DNA of 64,000 nt from Lentibacter sp. XHP0401 (GCF_025751535.1 NZ_JAOWLC010000004.1:124001-188000), one strand, 5' to 3'; shown: positions 25,893 to 35,579, counted from the first letter of the stretch. Notes: generated by a model not told the origin, from the letters alone. Made by a program: numbers and translations.

Positions 25893-27209
25893 TCAAGCTT
25901 TGCCGCGCAGCATGGCGTTATAAGTCGCTTTCAGCGCGACTTCCTTCATGAGCCAACTGATCCAGAGTTCTTCCAGCGGGGCAATAATCCCGGGGAAGCT
26001 CGGCACAAGGTTGTTGTGATAATCAAACTCGACAAGCATCGCACGGCCAACTTGCGTGATCAGGGGGCATGAGGTGTAACCATCGTAAGCCGCATCCGAT
26101 GTGCCTCCCGTAATTTGGGCGATCAGATGTTCTTCAACGACAGGAACTTGCCACTTCACGCTTGCGGCGGTTTTACCTTTTGGTACACCAGCCACATCGC
26201 CTACAGCAAAGACTTCGGGGTAGCGATTGTGGCGCAGCGTAGCCATATCGACTTCCATCCAGCCTTCACCGACCCATTTGTCGGCCCAACTCAAACCAGA
26301 CTGGCGTACAACTTCGGGCGCGCGCTGGGGCGGGATGACATGAATATAGTCGTAGTCCCGTTCAACCGTGCCTTCAGGCGTGCTAAAGCGCGCTCGCTTC
26401 GCTCCCGCATCAAGACCGGTAAGCACATGTGAATAGTCTGGCGCAATTCCACGATCACCAAAGAGCATCCGTACTTTTTCAGAGACAATTGGCACGCCAA
26501 ACAGGCTGTTGTTATTCGCCATATAATGCACATCCATCTTCCCGCGCGAACCGGCTTTACGGGCCAGATCATCAATCAGGAACGTGTGTTTGAGAGGCGC
26601 GCCTGCGCATTTCATTTCCGTGGCAGGGCGAGTGAACAGCCCCACGCCGCCATCTTCAATATACTTTGAGGCAGCCTTCCATGTGCGTGCCGCATATTCG
26701 GGCCCTGCATAGAGTGCGCCGATTCCGTTTTCACCAACCATATCGAGATCGAAGCCTTCGATGGCGTCATGGTCAAGTGAAAGCCCTGTTGCGACGATGA
26801 GATAATCATAGCTCAACACTTCTCCGCTTTGCAGAGCAACCTTACGACTTTCAGGGTCAATGTTTGCCGCCCATTCATGCTTGAGGGTGACATCTTTTGG
26901 TAGCCAGTCGGTTGTCTGGCTTACAGAATAGTTTGAGGGCTTAAGGCCTGCGGCAATGAGCGAGAAACCAGGCTGATACCAGTGTTCCTTACGGCCATCG
27001 ACAATTGTGATCTGCGCGCCGTTCAGCCGTTCGGTGAGCCTGTTGGCAAGCGCCGCACCTGCCGCACCCGCGCCGAGGATCACAATCTTTGCACTCGTTT
27101 GAACTTGCGCTTTGGCGTTGCTCGCTGCTCCTGTCAGGCCAAGCGCTCCTGCGCCTGCAGCCAAGCTCAAAAAACCACGCCGTGATGGCGTGTAAGTCGA
27201 ATCATGCAT
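25893..27209 (-). CDS. Sulfide:quinone reductase-like flavoprotein with Tat signal
   Basis: A 438-residue flavoprotein. It starts with a Tat signal (SRRGFLSLAAGAGALGL). The FAD-binding GxGxxG is ILGAGAAGAALANRL, and the second FAD block FAVGDVAGVPKGKTAASV is seen. Two well-placed Cys are in EMKCAGAPLKH and YTSCPLITQVG, as in sulfide:quinone reductases and the flavocytochrome c sulfide dehydrogenase flavin subunit. No cytochrome subunit or soxB is present. Export by Tat is unusual for SQR, which is normally peripheral and not exported, so the group may act on a periplasmic sulfur compound. A palindrome is 28 bases upstream. Confidence 0.8.
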   Translation of the reverse strand: MHDSTYTPSRRGFLSLAAGAGALGLTGAASNAKAQVQTSAKIVILGAGAAGAALANRLTERLNGAQITIVDGRKEHWYQPGFSLIAAGLKPSNYSVSQTTDWLPKDVTLKHEWAANIDPESRKVALQSGEVLSYDYLIVATGLSLDHDAIEGFDLDMVGENGIGALYAGPEYAARTWKAASKYIEDGGVGLFTRPATEMKCAGAPLKHTFLIDDLARKAGSRGKMDVHYMANNNSLFGVPIVSEKVRMLFGDRGIAPDYSHVLTGLDAGAKRARFSTPEGTVERDYDYIHVIPPQRAPEVVRQSGLSWADKWVGEGWMEVDMATLRHNRYPEVFAVGDVAGVPKGKTAASVKWQVPVVEEHLIAQITGGTSDAAYDGYTSCPLITQVGRAMLVEFDYHNNLVPSFPGIIAPLEELWISWLMKEVALKATYNAMLRGKA

Positions 27210-27237
27210 GGAAATTCCTCCGCGTTACATGCCTTTT

Positions 27238-27253
27238 ATAGAATGTGTTCTAT
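27238..27253. promoter_or_regulatory. Palindrome upstream of the SQR-like gene
   Basis: ATAGAA-TGTG-TTCTAT is a perfect 6-4-6 inverted repeat, 28 bases before the ATG. Placement suits an operator for a dimeric repressor. The regulator is not in the window and the site does not exactly match the SqrR consensus I know. Confidence 0.45.
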
Positions 27254-27449
27254 TACCCCGTTTTGATGCAGGTCAATACGTGGCCGACTATAAGATGCGG
27301 CGCGTTTGCGACCAAAAGAGGCGTAAAACAGTGGTATTTGGCAAAACACAATCCGCTTAACGAGGATTTACTCGGAGAGTATGCCGGACGGATTTCCTCA
27401 TGGAAAAGGAGGCTGACGTCAGGTTTTGAAGGGTTTGGTAAAGGATGAA

Positions 27450-28796
27450 ATGATGTTCGAAAGAATTGCCGACTTTTGTCTGGGCTCAATGTCGCCTCCC
27501 GACAGTGCCCTTGATATGGCTGCACTCTTGCTGGTCGATACTCTTGGTGTCGCCGCGGGTGCTTCAAACACTCAAGCAGGCCGAATTGCGCGTGACCACG
27601 CTTTTCGCTTTCATGCAGCTGCTTCGCCCGAGGATGCTGCGACCCTACTTTTTGACGGGCGTAAAGCGTCCTTGTCTGGTGCGGCCTTTGCGCTGGCAAC
27701 ACAGATCGACAACCTTGATGCGCATGATGGCTACAACCCCACAAAAGGGCATATCGGCTGCGCAGTTGTGCCGGCACTTTGCGCATTTGCCGAGCATCAG
27801 CCCGATCTGTCTGCTCATGACGCGCTGGTGGCCCTCGCGGTATCCTATGAAGTTGCAGCGCGCGCAGGTATAGCGCTTCATGCCAGTGCCTGCGATTATC
27901 ACACCTCTGGTGCTTGGAATGCACTTGGTGTTGCGGCCCTCGGCTGTCGCTTACGCGGATCAAACATCGAAGCTCTGCGCCAAGCCTTCGGGATTGCCGA
28001 GTATCATGGCCCCCGCAGCCAGATGATGCGTGAAATTGCCAACCCGACGATGCTCCATGATGGCTCAGGCATGGGGGCATTGGTTGGGATAATGGCCGTT
28101 TTGCTGGCAGAGGACGGCTTCATCGGCGCACCCGCCGTGACGGTTGAAGCCACTGAAACGGCTCGTTTTTGGCAAGACCTTGGACACAAATGGACTATCG
28201 AGCTTAACTATATAAAACCCTATCCGATTTGCCGATGGGCACATGCGGCTTTGGATGCACTTGGTGGCTTGCTCGACGCACACGGCTTGAAAGACGAGGA
28301 CGTTTGCAAGATCGAAGTGCATACGTTTGCGCAGGCGGCAGCTCTTTTTCCGAACATGCCCGAAACGACCTCGCAAGCGCAGTATTCGCTACCTTTCGCG
28401 CTAGCCGTGCGCCTTGTACACGGGCGGATCGGACCTGAGCATATCAGAGACGCGGGTTTGCGCGATCCGAGTGTTGCCGCAGCTTTGGGCAAGGTCACCA
28501 TTCTTGAAGACGCGCGTCACTCAAAGCGCTTCCCTGATGGGCGGTGGTCCGATGTCACTTTGCATTTGGCGGACGGCACTGTGCTCAAATCGGGTGATGT
28601 CCATGCGCGCGGCGGGCCGGAATCCCCCATGGAAATGTCCGAAGTCGAGGCCAAATTCCATACAATGGCGCATGGGCTTCCGCTCGCTCGCCGCGCCGCT
28701 TTGTGGGATATGACCCGTCGCTTAAGACAGCCTGATGCAAAATTTTCCGAGCTTCTGGATATCTTGCATAAAGGTGTTGAGGGAACAGCCCACTGA
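27450..28796 (+). CDS. MmgE/PrpD family protein
   Basis: A 448-residue protein of the 2-methylcitrate dehydratase/cis-aconitate decarboxylase family. Seen: ALATQIDNLDAHDGYNPTKGHIG, where relatives keep an Asp/His active site, a YPICRWAHAALDAL block, and the two-domain length. Members dehydrate or decarboxylate tricarboxylic or other organic acids. No prpB/prpC partner is adjacent, so 2-methylcitrate is not indicated. I use the ATG at 27450 after AAAGGA, though ATG 27453 is equally possible. It converges with the radical SAM gene. Confidence 0.82.
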   Translation: MMFERIADFCLGSMSPPDSALDMAALLLVDTLGVAAGASNTQAGRIARDHAFRFHAAASPEDAATLLFDGRKASLSGAAFALATQIDNLDAHDGYNPTKGHIGCAVVPALCAFAEHQPDLSAHDALVALAVSYEVAARAGIALHASACDYHTSGAWNALGVAALGCRLRGSNIEALRQAFGIAEYHGPRSQMMREIANPTMLHDGSGMGALVGIMAVLLAEDGFIGAPAVTVEATETARFWQDLGHKWTIELNYIKPYPICRWAHAALDALGGLLDAHGLKDEDVCKIEVHTFAQAAALFPNMPETTSQAQYSLPFALAVRLVHGRIGPEHIRDAGLRDPSVAAALGKVTILEDARHSKRFPDGRWSDVTLHLADGTVLKSGDVHARGGPESPMEMSEVEAKFHTMAHGLPLARRAALWDMTRRLRQPDAKFSELLDILHKGVEGTAH

Positions 28797-28803
28797 GTTT
28801 GCG

Positions 28804-30009
28804 TCAGGCTTTCGGCGGAGCGCCCGTTACGGGAATGCCGTTATTGAGTTGCCATGCCATTTTCTGCAGCCGCGCGCCTGCGTGTTTGAAAAACGCAGTG
28901 TAGCTTTCACAGAAGTAGTTGTGGCCAGTTTCCCCATTGCGGGCGCTGGAAAAGCGGTGCTTCGGGCAGCCACCATTACAAGCAAAGCGAAACTCGCAAG
29001 CGCGGCACTGGGCTGTCAGGGCCGCCTGTTTATCTTGGCCGAATTCGACCTGCCTGTCGCTCCAGAGCATATCGCGCATTGGCGTTTCTTTGATATTGCC
29101 GAGCTTGTATTCGGGGTAAACGTAGTGGTCACAAGAATAGAGGCTTCCGTCATGTTCTAGGGCCAAACTATTCCCGCAGGTTTCTGCAAAAACACACAGC
29201 GATGAAGGGCGCCCTGCCCATAGCCCGAGTTGCACATCAAAGAACTGCACAGACAGTTTTCCGACATCGGTTTTAAACCAGAGGTCAAAAACATCGCAGA
29301 GAAACTTGCCGTAAACGCGGGGTGCAACACTCCAGTCTGTAACGTTAATAGCTGGGTCGCCCTCAATCTGTGGGGCACCAGCCAGCCCTGTCGCCCCAAT
29401 GCGCTCAACAATCGGGATAAACTGCATGTGATCAAATCCGAGGCCTTTCAGGAAGCGATAGATATCCTTGCCTTTGCCACCGTTGGCACGGTGAACAGTT
29501 GTCAGTGCATTGTGGGCAACGCCTTGGCGTTGGAGCACTTCAAGGCCGCGTATCACTGCGTCAAAGGTGGGGCGCCCGGCGCGGTCGACGCGGTAGCGGT
29601 CGTGAATCTGCTTTGGCCCATCAATGCTGATGCCAACAAGGAAGCGGTTGTCTGCTAGAAAATGGCCCCATTCATCATCTAGCAACATTGCGTTTGTCTG
29701 CAACGAATTGGTGACGCCTGCTCCAAAGGGGGTGTGCTTCTTTTGCAGGTCAACGATCTTGCGAAAATATGCAATACCTAGCATCGTAGGCTCTCCACCC
29801 TGCCATGCAAAGTGTATTTCTGAAACGCCAGCTTCCAGTGAGGCGTCGATAGTTTCGCGAATGTAGCGCTCCAAAACCTCGTCTGACATACGAAACTTTT
29901 TTTCGTCGGGGTAAAGTTTTTCTTTCTCAAGGTAATAGCAATACTTGCAATCAATATTGCAGCGCGGCCCGATGGGCTTTGTCATGATGTTGAAGGGGAG
30001 GGGCGTCAT
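28804..30009 (-). CDS. Radical SAM sulfatase-maturase-like protein (anSME type)
   Basis: A 401-residue radical SAM protein. The SAM cluster motif is CNIDCKYCYYLEKEKLYP near residue 17, preceded by MTKPIGP as in anSME proteins. C-terminal SPASM cysteines are in CVFAETCGN, YSCDHYVYPE, CRACEFRFACNGGCPKH and a later FCES. It should oxidise a Cys or Ser in a sulfatase to formylglycine, but no sulfatase is in the window. A longer version starting at 30078 adds 23 Pro-rich residues and has no ribosome site, while GGAG lies six bases before 30009. It lies downstream of the LysR gene on the same strand. Confidence 0.82.
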   Translation of the reverse strand: MTPLPFNIMTKPIGPRCNIDCKYCYYLEKEKLYPDEKKFRMSDEVLERYIRETIDASLEAGVSEIHFAWQGGEPTMLGIAYFRKIVDLQKKHTPFGAGVTNSLQTNAMLLDDEWGHFLADNRFLVGISIDGPKQIHDRYRVDRAGRPTFDAVIRGLEVLQRQGVAHNALTTVHRANGGKGKDIYRFLKGLGFDHMQFIPIVERIGATGLAGAPQIEGDPAINVTDWSVAPRVYGKFLCDVFDLWFKTDVGKLSVQFFDVQLGLWAGRPSSLCVFAETCGNSLALEHDGSLYSCDHYVYPEYKLGNIKETPMRDMLWSDRQVEFGQDKQAALTAQCRACEFRFACNGGCPKHRFSSARNGETGHNYFCESYTAFFKHAGARLQKMAWQLNNGIPVTGAPPKA

Positions 30010-30116
30010 TCCGGGCTCCAGTCTAGCGCCTGTTGGTTGTGGCTCAATCCCTGGTGGTTGGCAATCTACTGGCGTCATAAAGTTCGTTCTGCCAGAAATC
30101 CAATCACTCCTAGATA

Positions 30117-31076
30117 TTAGGCGTTGTAGATGCGCTCTTCCAATGGAACGGTATCAAGCTGTTCATTCAACATCTTCACCAAAGCTTGTTCTGCTTTGTT
30201 CATGCTTCGCTTGGGATTGGTGAGCACGTGGATATCAATCGCCGGCAAGGACTTGTAAGGTGGCACTTGCCAAAGCAGACCTGCTCGCACATCGCGCTCG
30301 GCGACATGGACGGGGAGGGCTCCGATGCCGATATTGGCGACAATCATACGCCTTACCTCAGGGAGGTTTGAGGAAAGGCCTTTCGGCTCCACGCGCATAC
30401 CAAGCTTTTTGCGCATATGAGCGACGCTTTCGAGCGGGCCGTTTACTTCATCTGTCTGAAAGGTGACCACCGCTTCGTTTTTAAGTTCGGAAAGTTCTAT
30501 ATTGGTTTGTCCGAATAGCCTATGAGGCGGGCCGCAGAACAAACCGAAGAACTCGCGGTAAAGAACGCGGGCCTCTAGGCCCATTGGTGCTTCGTTAAGC
30601 AGACAAACACCAAAGGTCACTCGGTTTTGCAGAAGGTACGCAATGACCTCTGTGCTGTCTATTGTCGATATGGTGTAGTGGACGCCCGGATAAAGCGCGT
30701 TAAATCGTTTTAGAACATCATCAAAATGCGGCGAAACAACATGGCTGGCGACAGCAATACTAATTTGGCCCGTCACTTCTTCTTCCAGCCCGTCCATAAG
30801 ATCGGGCAGTTGAGTCACTGCGCCGAAAATTGAGCTGGCTTCTGTATAAAGAACCTGTCCCCAAGGGGTCAGACTGAAATGTTTGGGGGAGCGGTTGACC
30901 AGTTTGCGCCCGGTAATGTCTTCTAGCCGCTTTAGGGCGGCGCTGATGGTCGGTTGTTTTAATCCTAGATAATGAGCGGCAGGCGTTATCCCGCCTTGAT
31001 CAACGACGACCATGAAGGTCCGCAATAGATTCCAATCGAGATGCCAGGGAAAACGTTGTTCATAGGGTTTTAGCAT
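30117..31076 (-). CDS. LysR family regulator
   Basis: A 319-residue LysR regulator. The N-terminal winged helix-turn-helix (DWNLLRTFMVVVDQGGITPAA and LKQPTISAALKRLED) is followed by a two-lobed effector domain. It is divergent from the amino acid ABC operon at 31217, with 140 bases between, so it most probably controls that operon. The downstream radical SAM gene starts 38-107 bases after its stop depending on which start is right, so the two may share a transcript. The effector is unknown. Confidence 0.9.
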   Translation of the reverse strand: MLKPYEQRFPWHLDWNLLRTFMVVVDQGGITPAAHYLGLKQPTISAALKRLEDITGRKLVNRSPKHFSLTPWGQVLYTEASSIFGAVTQLPDLMDGLEEEVTGQISIAVASHVVSPHFDDVLKRFNALYPGVHYTISTIDSTEVIAYLLQNRVTFGVCLLNEAPMGLEARVLYREFFGLFCGPPHRLFGQTNIELSELKNEAVVTFQTDEVNGPLESVAHMRKKLGMRVEPKGLSSNLPEVRRMIVANIGIGALPVHVAERDVRAGLLWQVPPYKSLPAIDIHVLTNPKRSMNKAEQALVKMLNEQLDTVPLEERIYNA

Positions 31077-31216
31077 TATTTCAGTCTATTTTTGGAATTT
31101 ATAATATCTATTTGCCCTATGAGCGATTGCAGCGCAACCTCTTCATCAGAGTGCATCTGGATAGCGACTCAGCTTGAGCAGCCTGCAGTAGGCACGAATA
31201 AAGACAGGGAAATAAA

Positions 31217-32011
31217 ATGAAAAACTCGAAGAACTTTTTGCGTCGCAGCGTTTTGATGGGGGCCGTTGCGATGATCGGTCTGAACTTTTCACCTTTGGCA
31301 GCAAATGCAGACGAGCTTGCGGAGATCAAAGAACGCGGCGTATTGCGTATCGCAATGACGGGTCAATATCCGCCGTTCAACTTCGTTAACGAGAGCAATG
31401 AGGTTGTCGGATTCGATCCGGCCATTGGAACCGAAATTGCTAAACGGATGGGCTTGGAAACAGAGATCATCACGACGGCATGGGACGGTATTATTGGTGG
31501 CCTGATTGCGAATAAATATGATGCTGTTGTTGGCTCGATGTCGATCACCGAAGAGCGTGACAAAGTCATCGATTTCGTTGGTCCCTATTACAACACCAAG
31601 CGCGCCTTCTTTACTGTCGCGGGTTCAGAGATCACCACGCTTGAGCAACTTGACGACGAGAGCGTCAGAGTGGGTCTTACCCTGGGCGAGACACACGACC
31701 AGTGGGCGCGTGATCAGGGATACAATGTAAAAACCTACAAAGGTTTGCCCGAGCTGCTGCTTGAACTGACCAATGGCCGCGTGGATGTTATTGTGAATGA
31801 TTCAATTCCCGTTCTGCTGGCAATGAAGGCGGGCCAGTATGATCTGGCCGAAATTCCTGCACCGGATGCAGAGGCCTTTCCTGCCGGAATCGCCATTCGC
31901 GAGAACAACCCTGAGCTGGCTGCAGCAATGCAAAAAGCACTGGATGATATGATGGAAGACGGTACGTATATGGAGTTTGCCAACGAGTGGGTTGGTGGCG
32001 ACATCCGTTAA
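31217..32011 (+). CDS. Amino acid ABC transporter, substrate-binding protein
   Basis: A 264-residue periplasmic binding protein (family 3). It has a signal peptide of about 31 residues ending in PLAANADEL. The typical GVLRIAMTGQYPPFNF block and the ITEERDKVIDFVGPYY block are seen, the latter with the Arg that normally holds an alpha-carboxylate. So the ligand is expected to be an amino-acid-like compound. It heads the operon with two permeases, an ATPase, a class III aminotransferase, a BKACE and a GNAT. The gene is not close enough to any known binding protein for me to name the ligand. Confidence 0.9.
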   Translation: MKNSKNFLRRSVLMGAVAMIGLNFSPLAANADELAEIKERGVLRIAMTGQYPPFNFVNESNEVVGFDPAIGTEIAKRMGLETEIITTAWDGIIGGLIANKYDAVVGSMSITEERDKVIDFVGPYYNTKRAFFTVAGSEITTLEQLDDESVRVGLTLGETHDQWARDQGYNVKTYKGLPELLLELTNGRVDVIVNDSIPVLLAMKAGQYDLAEIPAPDAEAFPAGIAIRENNPELAAAMQKALDDMMEDGTYMEFANEWVGGDIR

Positions 32012-32100
32012 TTCAGTTTTGTGGCCTGCTGGTTGTTCTGGCAGGCCATGACCGGCCCCATCAGGCGCGTCATACGACGTGATACATTCGGAGTTTCCCC

Positions 32101-32748
32101 TTGGATATTGAACTTATCCTGCGTGTCTATCCGTTCTTTTTGCAGGCAGCTCTTGTCACGGTTCAACTTTCGGTCCTGACCTGCATCTTAGGCCTGATAT
32201 GCGGTGCAATAGGCGCGTTTATGCGCTTGTCTCGACTAGTGCCGTTGCGCTGGTTCGGGGCAGTATATGTCAGCTTGTTCCGCGGCACTCCCGCTTTGAT
32301 TCAGGTTTTCATCCTGTATTTCGGCGGTCCGCAGGTCGGGATCAACCTTGATGCATTCACCGCTGGCACTATCGCTTTGGGCGTCAATATAGGTGCCTAT
32401 ATGACCGAGACAATTCGCGGCGCTATCTTGTCTGTCGATAAAGGTCAGACGGAAGCCGCACGTACCCTTGGGATGAGCAAAGGGGAAACAATGCGCAAAG
32501 TCGTGCTTCCACAGGCCGCACGCATGATGATCCGCCCGCTAGGGGTGAACATCAACGCGCTGATCAAAGGAACGGCCCTGCTTGCGCCGATCTCGGTGAT
32601 TGAACTCACACAAACCGCACAGCGTTTTATTGGCTCGACATACAAGCCATTCGAGATGTTTTTGCTGGCTGGTATTCTCTATATGTTGTTCATCTATGCG
32701 GTCGGTCTCGGCATCAACTGGCTTGATCGGAAGGCACGGATATCATGA
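32101..32748 (+). CDS. Amino acid ABC transporter, permease 1
   Basis: A 215-residue permease of the His/Glu/Gln/Arg/opine type with about five membrane segments. The EAA loop is EAARTLGMSKGETMRKVVLPQAARMM. It starts at a TTG, since the first in-frame codon after GGAG (7-base gap) is TTG and there is no upstream ATG. It would pair with permease 2 to form the membrane channel. Confidence 0.88.
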   Translation: MDIELILRVYPFFLQAALVTVQLSVLTCILGLICGAIGAFMRLSRLVPLRWFGAVYVSLFRGTPALIQVFILYFGGPQVGINLDAFTAGTIALGVNIGAYMTETIRGAILSVDKGQTEAARTLGMSKGETMRKVVLPQAARMMIRPLGVNINALIKGTALLAPISVIELTQTAQRFIGSTYKPFEMFLLAGILYMLFIYAVGLGINWLDRKARIS

Positions 32749-32787
32749 GCTTCTGTTCCCCCATATTTGCGTTGACAGGAGGCTACC

Positions 32788-33444
32788 TTGGGTCTTGATT
32801 TCACGGTTGTCCCCGATTATTTCGGCATGCTTTTGCTGGGCATGGGTTGGACCGTCGCCATTACTATCAGCGCTGGTTTATTGAGTTTTTTCGGCGGCAT
32901 CCTTTTTGCTGTCATTGCCCTCTACGGACACTGGGCTCTGCGTTTGCCGTTTCGGGCATTTGCGTTTCTCTTTATGGGCACACCGCTTCTGTTGCAGTTG
33001 TTTCTCATCTATTTCGGGTTGATCCAGATTGGTATCGACCTGCCTGCATTTGTGGCGGGTGTGATAGGGCTGGGGCTGCATTTTGCAGTGTATAATTCCG
33101 AGCTCATTCAGGCCTCTATACTCGCTGTCGATAAGGGCCAGTATGAAGGTGCACGCACGCTTGGGCTCTCGCGAGGTCAAACGCTACGGCGCATCGTTAT
33201 TCCCCAAGCTGTGCGTGCGGTGATTCCGCCAATGGGGAATAACATGATCGCGCTTCTGAAAGACTCCGCACTGGTTTCGGTAATCGGTGTGGCCGAGTTG
33301 ACGCTGGCGGCGCAACAAGCCATCAGCCGAACGTATCGTCCCTTCGAGTTCTATCTCGCGGCTGCCTTTTGCTATTACATTATCAACCTCGCGCTAGAGG
33401 CGGGACTGCGCCGACTGGAACGCCGCATCGCTGCATCGCGTTGA
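32788..33444 (+). CDS. Amino acid ABC transporter, permease 2
   Basis: A 218-residue permease. The EAA loop is [29 protein letters not shown], near residue 118. It starts at a TTG, five bases after AGGAGG, so both permease genes of this operon use TTG. Heterodimer with permease 1 is expected. Confidence 0.88.
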   Translation: MGLDFTVVPDYFGMLLLGMGWTVAITISAGLLSFFGGILFAVIALYGHWALRLPFRAFAFLFMGTPLLLQLFLIYFGLIQIGIDLPAFVAGVIGLGLHFAVYNSELIQASILAVDKGQYEGARTLGLSRGQTLRRIVIPQAVRAVIPPMGNNMIALLKDSALVSVIGVAELTLAAQQAISRTYRPFEFYLAAAFCYYIINLALEAGLRRLERRIAASR

Positions 33445-33460
33445 GACTGGGAGAAACCAC

Positions 33461-34222
33461 ATGACAGATCAAGCCTTCGTCACAATCAAGAACGCGGCCA
33501 AAAGCTTTGGCGCACTTCAAGTCCTTAAGGATATCAATCTGACAGTCGAGCGTGGTCAGATTGTTGCGATCATTGGTCCGTCAGGCTCGGGAAAATCGAC
33601 ACTTCTGCGGGCGATAAACGAACTCGATCCTCTGACTTCAGGGGAAGTCTGGCTTGAAGGTGTGCAAGTTAACAAAACACTTCCGCATCGCCAGTATGAA
33701 GCGCACGTTAATCAGGTACGCCAAGATATTGGCATGGTGTTTCAGCATTTCAATTTGTTTCCACACCTCACTGTGCGCGGCAACATCACACTTGCGCCGC
33801 GAATGCTTAAAGGGTTGTCAGAAGACGAAGCCAACAAGCTTGCCGAGGAACAACTGGCCAAGGTTGGACTAGCCGAGAAGATCGACGAATACCCATCACG
33901 CCTCTCCGGTGGACAGAAGCAACGCGTGGCTATTGCGCGGGCTTTGGCGATGAAACCCAAAGTGATGCTTTTCGATGAAGCAACATCTGCTCTTGATCCT
34001 GAACTTGTCGAGGAGGTCAATTTGGTCATGAAGCAATTGGCCGAAGAGCACATGACAATGATTATTGTTACACACGAAATGGATTTTGCGGCCTCTGTTT
34101 GTGATCGAGTTTTGTTTATGGATCAGGGTGTTGTCGTTGAAGAGGGGCCGCCCTCGGTCATTTTTGAAAACCCTCAAGAAGAACGCACACGCAATTTCTT
34201 GCGCAAACACCTCAGCCGCTGA
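33461..34222 (+). CDS. Amino acid ABC transporter, ATPase
   Basis: A 253-residue ABC ATPase of the GlnQ/HisP type. Walker [10 protein letters not shown], the signature [17 protein letters not shown], Walker [16 protein letters not shown] and the His switch VTHEM are all present. It energises the two permeases just before it. The aminotransferase starts ten bases after its stop. Confidence 0.94.
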   Translation: MTDQAFVTIKNAAKSFGALQVLKDINLTVERGQIVAIIGPSGSGKSTLLRAINELDPLTSGEVWLEGVQVNKTLPHRQYEAHVNQVRQDIGMVFQHFNLFPHLTVRGNITLAPRMLKGLSEDEANKLAEEQLAKVGLAEKIDEYPSRLSGGQKQRVAIARALAMKPKVMLFDEATSALDPELVEEVNLVMKQLAEEHMTMIIVTHEMDFAASVCDRVLFMDQGVVVEEGPPSVIFENPQEERTRNFLRKHLSR

Positions 34223-34232
34223 AGGCACCACC

Positions 34233-35570
34233 ATGAGCAATTTGTTCTATCAAACCAAGTCTCTCCGCCCGATGCTTGAGCGTGCAGAAGGCATCTATAT
34301 GTGGGGCAAAGACGGCAAGCGCTACATCGACGGTTCTTCGGGCGCGATGGTCAGCAATATCGGGCACTCCAATCCGGAGGTGCTAGCCGCCATGCGCGCG
34401 CAGATGGACAGTTCGACATTCGGCTACCGTTTGCACTTTCAGACCGAGTCATCTGAAAAGCTTGCAGCGATGACGGCTGCGCTTGCACCTGAAGGGCTAA
34501 ACAAGGTTTTCTTCGTTTCAGGCGGCTCCGAGGCTGTCGAAAGTGCTTTGAAAATGGCACGGCAATACGTGCTCACACAAGGCCAAGCCCAGCGTTACAA
34601 GGTAATTTCACGCTATCCAAGCTATCATGGCTGTACCCTCGGGGCGCTCGCGGTCACGGGCTATGCTCCTATGACGGCCCCGTTCGATCCGATGATGCAA
34701 AGGATGCCCAAAATCCCGGCGCCCCGCGCCTATCTTGACGGACTTGACCCCGAGCTTGAAGCCACAGGCCATTACTATGCCGATATGCTGGAAGCCAAAA
34801 TCCTGCAAGAAGGCCCCGACACTGTGCTCGCCTTTATTGTCGAGCCGGTCGGTGGAGCGTCGACCGGTGCACTTGTGCCGCCCAAAGGCTATATGCAACG
34901 CATCCGCGAAATTTGCACACGCTACGGAGTCTTGCTCATCCATGATGAGGTCATGACAGGAGGGGGTCGCACAGGCCGCTTCTTCGGGGCCGAACATTGG
35001 GGCGTTACCCCCGATCTTATTAGCCTCTCCAAAGGGTTTGGCGGAGGTTACGTGCCATTGGGGGCAATGGTTGCGCGTGATGATATTGTCGAGGCAGTGA
35101 TGAACGCGGGAGGCTTTATTCATGGGTTTACCTACGCAGGAAATCCGCTCGCCTGCGCTGCTGGCTGTGCTGTGCTTGAACAGATCGAAGAGCATGATCT
35201 CACAGGCAATGCAGAGCACATGGGCGATAAACTGGCCGAGCGCCTGCGCAGCCTCATGCAGCGCTATCCGCTTGTTGGCGATGTGCGCGGCAAAGGCCTT
35301 CTGACAGCCTTTGAGCTGATGACAGACCGCACCAGCAAAGAGCCGCTGCCAGCCGACTTACACGCCCACGCAAGGCTTGTTGATATCGCTTATGACAACG
35401 GCCTCATCATCTACTCGCGTCGCACGCGCGGCGGCACGTCAGGGGATCACTTCCTTGTCTGCCCACCTATGATTGTGACCGAGGCTCAGCTGGACGAAAT
35501 GACCGACATTTTGGATGCCTCACTAGCGCAGTATATGGCTGAAATTCCTCAATTTTCTGGCGCAACTTAA
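34233..35570 (+). CDS. Class III aminotransferase
   Basis: A 445-residue PLP aminotransferase, omega-amino acid type. Seen: the SGGSEAVESALKMARQY block, YPSYHGCTLGALAVTG, LIHDEVMTGGGRTGRFFG, and the PLP lysine in ISLSKGFGGGYVPLGA. It is ATG-started at 34233, ten bases after the ATPase stop. Class III enzymes can act on amines away from the carboxylate, including beta-amino acids, taurine, GABA and diamines. Followed directly by a BKACE, it would give a beta-keto acid if the substrate is a beta-amino acid. Substrate otherwise unknown. Confidence 0.87.
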   Translation: MSNLFYQTKSLRPMLERAEGIYMWGKDGKRYIDGSSGAMVSNIGHSNPEVLAAMRAQMDSSTFGYRLHFQTESSEKLAAMTAALAPEGLNKVFFVSGGSEAVESALKMARQYVLTQGQAQRYKVISRYPSYHGCTLGALAVTGYAPMTAPFDPMMQRMPKIPAPRAYLDGLDPELEATGHYYADMLEAKILQEGPDTVLAFIVEPVGGASTGALVPPKGYMQRIREICTRYGVLLIHDEVMTGGGRTGRFFGAEHWGVTPDLISLSKGFGGGYVPLGAMVARDDIVEAVMNAGGFIHGFTYAGNPLACAAGCAVLEQIEEHDLTGNAEHMGDKLAERLRSLMQRYPLVGDVRGKGLLTAFELMTDRTSKEPLPADLHAHARLVDIAYDNGLIIYSRRTRGGTSGDHFLVCPPMIVTEAQLDEMTDILDASLAQYMAEIPQFSGAT

Positions 35571-35579
35571 GGATATCTT

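Noticed and set aside
27253-28080. Minus-strand frame of 275 codons opposite MmgE/PrpD
   Set aside because: Shadow of the plus-strand gene; no conserved blocks.
31077-31216. Exact LysR binding box between the LysR and binding-protein genes
   Set aside because: AT-rich T-N11-A candidates exist but none stands out over background.
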